From: an uncultured Spirochaetaceae bacterium
Lineage (GTDB): Bacteria > Spirochaetota > Spirochaetia > Sphaerochaetales > Sphaerochaetaceae
DNA length: 10,448 bases
Assembly: GCA_947630635.1 (NCBI GenBank)
Contig: CANRIJ010000048.1
Location: 1-10,448 of the forward strand
Reading direction: 5' to 3'
A program made the position numbers and the translations under genes. The notes under the pieces were generated by a model. It worked only from the letters and a program-made list of their open reading frames with translations, was not told where the DNA came from and ran no database searches. Numbering within the stretch: position 1 is the stretch's first letter; each line of letters opens with the position of its first letter. This document shows, piece by piece, positions 6,574-10,448 of this stretch.

Positions 6574-7959
6574 TTACTTTCTTCCTGCGATCTGTGCCTC
6601 TTTTGCCCATTCTGTCTGAGCAACAGATACAACATCATCCCAGCTTGATGTACCGTTGATGTACTTCAAGAGCTCTGCGCCAAATGCATTCTTCCATTCC
6701 TCTGAAGGAATACCTGCAAATGTCCATGGAACTGATGTGATTCCATCCATGTTCATCCATCTTACAACCTCAGCTGCGAGTGGATCTGAAGGCATCTCGT
6801 CTGCAGAGAAGCTGTTAAACGGTGTGATGAATCCGAGATCGTTGTTTACAATCTGCTTTCCAGTTGGGGATGAGAAGAGCCATGTGAGGAATACGTCAGC
6901 GCCCTTCTGAGCAGCCTCTGATGCATTCTTGTTGATTACTAGGTAGTTCTCAGTTCCAACGTCCAAGCCCTGGTTCTCCTCGCCAGCAAGTCCTACATAG
7001 AGTGGGAGGAACTTGATGTCCTCTGGAGCGACCTTGTTGCCCTGGAGTCCGAGAATCTGGGAGGCTCCCCAGTTTCCGTTCTGGACCATTGCAGCCTGTC
7101 CAAGAGCAAACTCTGCCATTGAGTCATCTACGCTCTTTGAGCCAAGCATTCCCTTCTCGGTTGTGCTGTTATTCAGGTAGAGGTCGAAGATCTGCTTGTA
7201 CTGAGGAGCAAAGTCGAAATCGAACTCTGTGGCAGCAGTAGTTGCTGTGAGAATTGGGTTGGCGTTTGGATCATCCTGGATCATCTCGGCATAGAGAGGC
7301 ATGTTAAATAGGTGAGTCTGCCATCTCCAGTCATTGCCTGGTGCAAATGAAGTTGAGGCAAATACACCCTGGATTCCGAGTGCGTTCTTCTTCTTTGTCA
7401 TATCCTCGACAAGTTTCTTGAGAGTATCAAAGCTCTTTACCTCATCCATTGACTTGACAACTGGATCTGCGAGCTTGAAGTATCTGTCCATGATGTCCTG
7501 GTTGTAGATGATTCCATAGCCTTCTACTGCATAAGGAATAGCTGCGACTTCGGTGTTTCCAACTGAGAGAGCCATGCTCTTATCGCCAAGAAGCTTGTAG
7601 AAATCGGTGTTCTTGAGCTCAGCTACATCGTTGACGTTATCTACAATTCCAACAGGTCCGTTTACCTGGAAGATAACCGGTGGGGCAGCCTTAGCCATCT
7701 CAGCTCTGAGAGTTGAGGCATACTGGTTTGAAGCTGCTGTCTCAACCTTGAGTGTATACTCGGGGTTCTCAGCCTCGAAAGCGGGTTTTACAACATTTGT
7801 GTAGACATCGGCTACTTCTGGCTTGAAGTTCAGGAAGTAGATCTCTGTCTTAGCCCCTGAGGAGGCAGAAGCGGATGACGCTGCCTCTTTGTCTCCACCA
7901 GCGAAAAGCATTGTTGAGACTAAAAGCAGAGCCATAACGGTCAAAAGCGCTTTTCTCAT
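6574..7959 (-). CDS. ABC transporter sugar-binding protein (family 1 extracellular)
   Basis: First gene of the operon, encoding the 461-residue solute-binding protein that captures the sugar in the periplasm and hands it to the two permeases. A signal peptide is clear: MRK, a hydrophobic core to about residue 18, and probable cleavage after LFA (18-20). No lipobox cysteine is present; the mature start is 'GGDKEAA', then a Ser/Ala linker to about 37. I have seen this end motif often in Sphaerochaeta/Treponema binding proteins. The fold begins 'KTEIYFLNFKPEVADVYTNV', as in family 1 SBPs, and includes aromatic segments suited to sugar stacking ('NDWRWQTHLFN', 'QNGNWGASQI', 'SVPWTFAGIP'). Start ATG 7959 has AAAGGAG close upstream. 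Substrate is inferred to be a maltodextrin from malQ; the sequence alone does not prove it. Confidence 0.93.
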   Translation of the reverse strand: MRKALLTVMALLLVSTMLFAGGDKEAASSASASSGAKTEIYFLNFKPEVADVYTNVVKPAFEAENPEYTLKVETAASNQYASTLRAEMAKAAPPVIFQVNGPVGIVDNVNDVAELKNTDFYKLLGDKSMALSVGNTEVAAIPYAVEGYGIIYNQDIMDRYFKLADPVVKSMDEVKSFDTLKKLVEDMTKKKNALGIQGVFASTSFAPGNDWRWQTHLFNMPLYAEMIQDDPNANPILTATTAATEFDFDFAPQYKQIFDLYLNNSTTEKGMLGSKSVDDSMAEFALGQAAMVQNGNWGASQILGLQGNKVAPEDIKFLPLYVGLAGEENQGLDVGTENYLVINKNASEAAQKGADVFLTWLFSSPTGKQIVNNDLGFITPFNSFSADEMPSDPLAAEVVRWMNMDGITSVPWTFAGIPSEEWKNAFGAELLKYINGTSSWDDVVSVAQTEWAKEAQIAGRK

Positions 7960-8010
7960 TTTTTTCTCCTTTGAATCCAGAGGGTTTTTCCGTAGATTCC
8001 TTAAGTTTGC

Positions 8011-8040
8011 TATATAAATGATAAACCGATTTAAGAGCCT
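8011..8040 (-). promoter_or_regulatory. Weak candidate promoter of the sugar operon
   Basis: On the - strand, TATCAT (8023-8018) and TATATA (8016-8011) are possible -10 boxes, about 50-60 bp before the binding-protein ATG. No good -35 box lies at the right distance from either, so the promoter, if here, is weak or needs help. The LacI-type dyad at 8022-8033 would overlap it. Confidence 0.3.
8022..8033. promoter_or_regulatory. Candidate LacI-family operator
   Basis: TAAACCGATTTA has the form TAAA-N-CG-N-TTTA, an almost perfect 12-bp palindrome centred on a CG step, as is usual for LacI-family operators. It lies 63 bp upstream of the first gene of the operon, over the likely -10/-35 spacer, where a bound repressor would block transcription. 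Assigning it to the repressor encoded at 3703-4737 is inference. Confidence 0.45.
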
Positions 8041-8077
8041 AAAAAGCGTAAATTTTTACTCTTTTTTTGCGCTTTTT
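8041..8077. repeat. Inverted repeat AAAAAGCG / CGCTTTTT
   Basis: AAAAAGCG (8041-8048) and CGCTTTTT (8070-8077) are exact reverse complements separated by 21 nt of A/T-rich sequence. It lies just upstream of the operator candidate. It may be a protein-binding site pair or a weak hairpin; function unknown. Confidence 0.4.
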
Positions 8078-8091
8078 GTCTATGAATAAAG

Positions 8092-8118
8092 TTAATTTAT
8101 TGTAACGTAATGAATTAA
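8092..8118. promoter_or_regulatory. AT-rich dyad in the divergent region
   Basis: TTAATTTATT (8092-8101) and AATGAATTAA (8109-8118) are complementary at 9 of 10 positions around a 7-nt centre. It sits in the middle of the intergenic region, equally placed to affect either direction. AT-rich dyads arise by chance in such sequence, so confidence is low. Confidence 0.3.
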
Positions 8119-8195
8119 TTTGAATTTTGTTGCACATTGTCGAAATTTTGATGGGAAGATTTTTCATATTGGCCCCAAAAAACTATTTTTCCGAA

Positions 8196-8224
8196 TTTAG
8201 GTTTTAGGCAATTTCGCTTATAGA
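8196..8224 (+). promoter_or_regulatory. Weak candidate promoter for oadB
   Basis: TTTAGG (8196-8201) and TATAGA (8219-8224) are 17 bp apart and would start transcription near 8231, about 30 bp before the oadB ATG. Matches to consensus are 3/6 and 4/6, so this is only a candidate. Confidence 0.25.
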
Positions 8225-8259
8225 AGAATAGGGCTACTTTGCTTTAGACTCTTAATGTC

Positions 8260-9453
8260 ATGGACAACTTCAATTTCTTTACGGCTAAGCTTAATGAGCT
8301 TACCATGCATTATTTCCCAAATGCCAATCAAGCTGGGTTTGAGATAGCTGGCCAGATCATAATGATTCTAGTTGGCATTTTGCTGATATACCTTGCTATT
8401 AAGAGAGAGATGGAGCCCACGCTTCTTCTTCCAATGGGATTTGGCGCTATCTTGGTGAATATTCCCGGCTCTGTAATAGCAGAGGGGCTTGTTGGCTCTG
8501 GAACGGCAGGACACGGTATTCTTGCATGGCTCTATAACGTTGGAATAGACCAGTGGGAAGTGCTTCCGCTTCTGCTCTTTATTGGAATAGGGGCGATGAT
8601 AGACTTTGGACCGCTTATCCAGAAGCCTTGGCTTATCTTTGTCGGAGCCGCTGGGCAGGGAGGGATATTTCTCTCGATGATGCTTGCCTCGATATTCTTT
8701 CCTCTCAAGGACGCTGCTGCTATTGGTATCATCGGAGCTGCCGATGGACCGACTGCCATTCTGGTCTCTCAGCGCCTTGCATCCCAGTTTATAGCCCCGA
8801 TTCTGATTGTGGCATATTGCTATATGGCACTTGTTCCTATAATTCAGCCGATTGTCTTAAAGTGCACTACCACAAAGCATGAGAGAGAGATCAAGATGAC
8901 ATACTCATCCCAGTCTATATCAAAGACCACCAAGATTATCTTCCCGATTGTTGTTACCATCGTCTGCTCTGCAATTGCTCCCGATAGTGCGGCTCTTGTC
9001 GGAATGCTGATGTTCGGAAACCTTTTGAGGGAGTGCGGGGTTCTTGATTCCCTCTCTAGGGCTGCTCAGGATATTCTTTCGCCGCTTATCTCGCTGGTGC
9101 TTGGTCTTGCAATCGCTCCTATGCTCAATGCAAATGACCTTTTGACAGTTGGAACGCTTATGATAATCATATTCGGCCTCTTGGCATTCATCTTCGATAC
9201 TGCATGCGGAGTCTTCTTCATCAAGATAGCCAATATCTTCATAAAGAAGGAGAACAGGATAAATCCGCTCATCGGAGGGGCTGGAATCTCTGCATTCCCA
9301 ATGTCATCTCGTGTGGTTCAGAAGGTTGGGCAGCAGGCTAATAAGCAGAATCATCTTCTTCCATTTGCCCTTGGGGCGAATGTTGCTGGCCAGATTGGAT
9401 CTGTTCTCGCCGGAGGACTCTTACTCACTCTCTTGCAGGGTGGAATAGGCTAA
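8260..9453 (+). CDS. oadB: Na+-translocating decarboxylase beta subunit (OadB family)
   Basis: Integral membrane subunit that removes carboxyl from carboxybiotin and couples it to Na+ export, in oxaloacetate, methylmalonyl-CoA or glutaconyl-CoA decarboxylases. The 397-residue protein is hydrophobic throughout. All residues tied to Na+ transport in Klebsiella OadB appear conserved: D162 in GAADGPTA (D203), Y188 in YMALVP (Y229), and N335, G339, S344, R351 in NPLIGGAGISAFPMSSR (N373, G377, S382, R389), the 41- and 38-residue offsets being constant within each half. 'GANVAGQIGSVLAGG' (372-386) is the family C-terminal signature. An in-frame stop at 8245-8247 bars a longer protein; ATG 8260 lacks a Shine-Dalgarno, so ATG 8305 (residue 16) is an alternative start. 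Which acyl substrate is used cannot be told from this subunit, and no alpha or biotin-carrier gene is in the window. Confidence 0.93.
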   Translation: MDNFNFFTAKLNELTMHYFPNANQAGFEIAGQIIMILVGILLIYLAIKREMEPTLLLPMGFGAILVNIPGSVIAEGLVGSGTAGHGILAWLYNVGIDQWEVLPLLLFIGIGAMIDFGPLIQKPWLIFVGAAGQGGIFLSMMLASIFFPLKDAAAIGIIGAADGPTAILVSQRLASQFIAPILIVAYCYMALVPIIQPIVLKCTTTKHEREIKMTYSSQSISKTTKIIFPIVVTIVCSAIAPDSAALVGMLMFGNLLRECGVLDSLSRAAQDILSPLISLVLGLAIAPMLNANDLLTVGTLMIIIFGLLAFIFDTACGVFFIKIANIFIKKENRINPLIGGAGISAFPMSSRVVQKVGQQANKQNHLLPFALGANVAGQIGSVLAGGLLLTLLQGGIG

Positions 9454-9462
9454 GGAGGCGCT

Positions 9463-9651
9463 ATGTTTGAATTTCTATCATTTCACGAGCATTTAAATGA
9501 GATAGCAAAGACAGTTGCAGTTGAGTCTGGTTTCTTGGCATGGGCGCTTCTTGCCGGTGCTATGGGTGTGATATTTATCTCCCTTTTGGCTATGAATGCC
9601 ATAACCAGGCGCGCTGAAAGGAAAAAGAAGGAGAAAGAGGCTCAGAAATAG
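9463..9651 (+). CDS. Small single-pass membrane protein, putative OadG-like gamma subunit
   Basis: A 62-residue protein with one membrane segment (about 23-45, 'GFLAWALLAGAMGVIFISLL') and a basic, lysine/glutamate-rich cytoplasmic tail (ITRRAERKKKEKEAQK). The 'GAMGVIFISLLAMNAI' stretch resembles the 'GMGVVF.FL.LL' of OadG gamma subunits, which anchor the alpha subunit to beta. Its start is 9 bp after the oadB stop, with AAGGAGG overlapping that stop, so the two genes are co-translated. Shortness and position after beta (gamma usually precedes alpha) make the assignment tentative; it could also be an epsilon-type small subunit. The last 10 bp overlap the convergent barrel gene. Confidence 0.65.
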   Translation: MFEFLSFHEHLNEIAKTVAVESGFLAWALLAGAMGVIFISLLAMNAITRRAERKKKEKEAQK

Positions 9652-10448
9652 GCCTTGAATTCTACCTCTCCAAATATCGAGGGCGTCTTATCAGAGTATG
9701 ATAGGCCGCCCTCAATGCTTATATTGAGGTGGTCCAAGAGGGAGAAATCTGCCTCCAGGGTCTCGGTTATCGAAAGGGGCGCATCTCCCCATAGAATTAC
9801 ATTCTCCAGTGAAAGAGAGAGAAAGGCGCCGAAATTTAGCGCAATCTCCTCCTCTGTCGAGTAGATAGAGTTATATAGGTCTAGGAGAAATGCGGCTCTT
9901 AAGAAGAGAGAGGCGCCATTTTTCTCTGATAATGTGAGAGTCTTATCGGCATTTACCGCTATCTTGAAGTCGCTTGGATTTCTAAATGAGCTCTCTATGC
10001 CAAATGTGAGATCGAATTTTGGATTGAGCGTGAATAGAAGAGATGCACTGTTTAATCTGTCAAACCAATATGAGTAGGAGGCTTCGATCTCCTTTAAAAG
10101 CGACTTGTCATCTTTGTATCCAAATAGAATTGCGATTCTATTTCTCTCTGAGAGGGAGCTCTCAATACCATTCTCGTATTGCCAATAGCTCATGATTGGA
10201 AGGGCGTAGGCCTCTTTTAGGTAGATGCCATTGGAAAACTCCTCTTTTAGCGTGATTGCCCAGATGTCCTTCTCTTTCTGAACTAAGTCGATCTCGAGTT
10301 TAAGTGGGATTATGTATAGCAGGTCCCCGACTCTGAAGAATGAGCCCTTTCCCCAATCGGGGTCCAGTAGTCCCCCAGACAGCTCTAGCTTTCCCACTCT
10401 CCCCATCTTGGCAAAGAGGGAGAAGTAGGCCTTATCTAGGTAAAGAAT
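9642..10448 (-). CDS. Outer-membrane beta-barrel protein, C-terminal part
   Basis: The frame is open to the window edge (upstream codons read ILYLDKAYFSLFAK before the Met at 10406), so the gene is cut at its 5' end and 268 residues are seen. The sequence is a run of alternating polar/hydrophobic strands with short turns ('LYIIPLKLEIDLV', 'SLLFTLNPKFDLTFGIE', 'NLSIEGGLSY'-type), with no membrane helices. The protein ends 'GEVEFKAYF', a terminal aromatic after alternating hydrophobics, the signature recognised by the BAM barrel-assembly machine. 'SGGLLDPDWGKGSFFRVGDLL' in essence, a W-G-K-G-x-x-F and D-L-L motif, recurs in porin-like outer-membrane proteins of uncharacterised families. Cargo or partner is unknown. 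The 3' end overlaps the OadG-like gene on the other strand by 10 bp. Confidence 0.75.
   Translation of the reverse strand: MLYLDKAYFSLFAKMGRVGKLELSGGLLDPDWGKGSFFRVGDLLYIIPLKLEIDLVQKEKDIWAITLKEEFSNGIYLKEAYALPIMSYWQYENGIESSLSERNRIAILFGYKDDKSLLKEIEASYSYWFDRLNSASLLFTLNPKFDLTFGIESSFRNPSDFKIAVNADKTLTLSEKNGASLFLRAAFLLDLYNSIYSTEEEIALNFGAFLSLSLENVILWGDAPLSITETLEADFSLLDHLNISIEGGLSYSDKTPSIFGEVEFKAYF

Larger units (their letters stand above)
7960..8259. other. AT-rich divergent intergenic region
   Basis: A 300-bp gene-free stretch between the leftward sugar operon and the rightward oadB. It is visibly more AT-rich than the flanking genes and holds a LacI-type dyad, an inverted repeat and a larger AT-rich dyad, listed separately. 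I see no RNA gene or riboswitch fold in it. Confidence 0.7.

Noticed and set aside
1..10448. CRISPR array, insertion-sequence ends or tRNA genes
   Set aside because: No regularly spaced repeats, no paired terminal inverted repeats flanking a transposase, and no cloverleaf sequence were seen on reading both strands.

Overview
The window looks like a chromosomal segment of a spirochaete, probably a Sphaerochaeta/Treponema-type fermenter. This rests on a sugar-binding protein whose signal peptide ends in 'LFAGGDKEAA' with no lipobox cysteine (a pattern I associate with that group), an outer-membrane beta-barrel C-terminus (so a two-membrane cell), an Rpn-type nuclease tail, a DUF4143-type ATPase and a sodium-pump OadB. 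The lineage is an inference from style, not from a marker gene.

Layout. Positions 1-255 (+) hold the C-terminal end of an Rpn/PD-(D/E)XK nuclease-family protein, followed by a hairpin terminator. Positions 472-1792 (+) hold an AAA_14/DUF4143 ATPase gene split by an in-frame TAA and a +1 frame change in an A-rich run, so that Walker A lies on one ORF and Walker B on the next. Positions 1793-2105 have no gene but carry terminator hairpins for the two converging units.

Positions 2106-7959 (-) form a compact maltodextrin-type operon. In transcription order it encodes a substrate-binding protein, a stem-loop with a T-run, two ABC permeases, a LacI-family repressor, and 4-alpha-glucanotransferase (MalQ). 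The binding protein and two permeases would import an oligosaccharide. MalQ would rearrange alpha-1,4-glucans in the cytoplasm, and the LacI protein probably controls the operon, with a candidate operator (8022-8033) just upstream of the first gene. No ABC ATPase is encoded here, so one must be shared from elsewhere. The attenuator-like hairpin after the binding-protein gene fits the need for more binding protein than permease.

Positions 7960-8259 are an AT-rich divergent regulatory region with several dyads. Positions 8260-9651 (+) encode OadB, the Na+-translocating beta subunit of a biotin-dependent decarboxylase, and a 62-residue single-pass protein resembling OadG. No alpha or biotin-carrier subunit is present. 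Positions 9642-10448 (-) hold the C-terminal 268 residues of an outer-membrane beta-barrel protein, overlapping the OadG-like gene tail to tail by 10 bp and running off the window.

I see no convincing new defence or mobile system. The points most worth checking are the split ATPase, the orphan OadB/OadG-like pair, and the regulatory architecture of the sugar operon.
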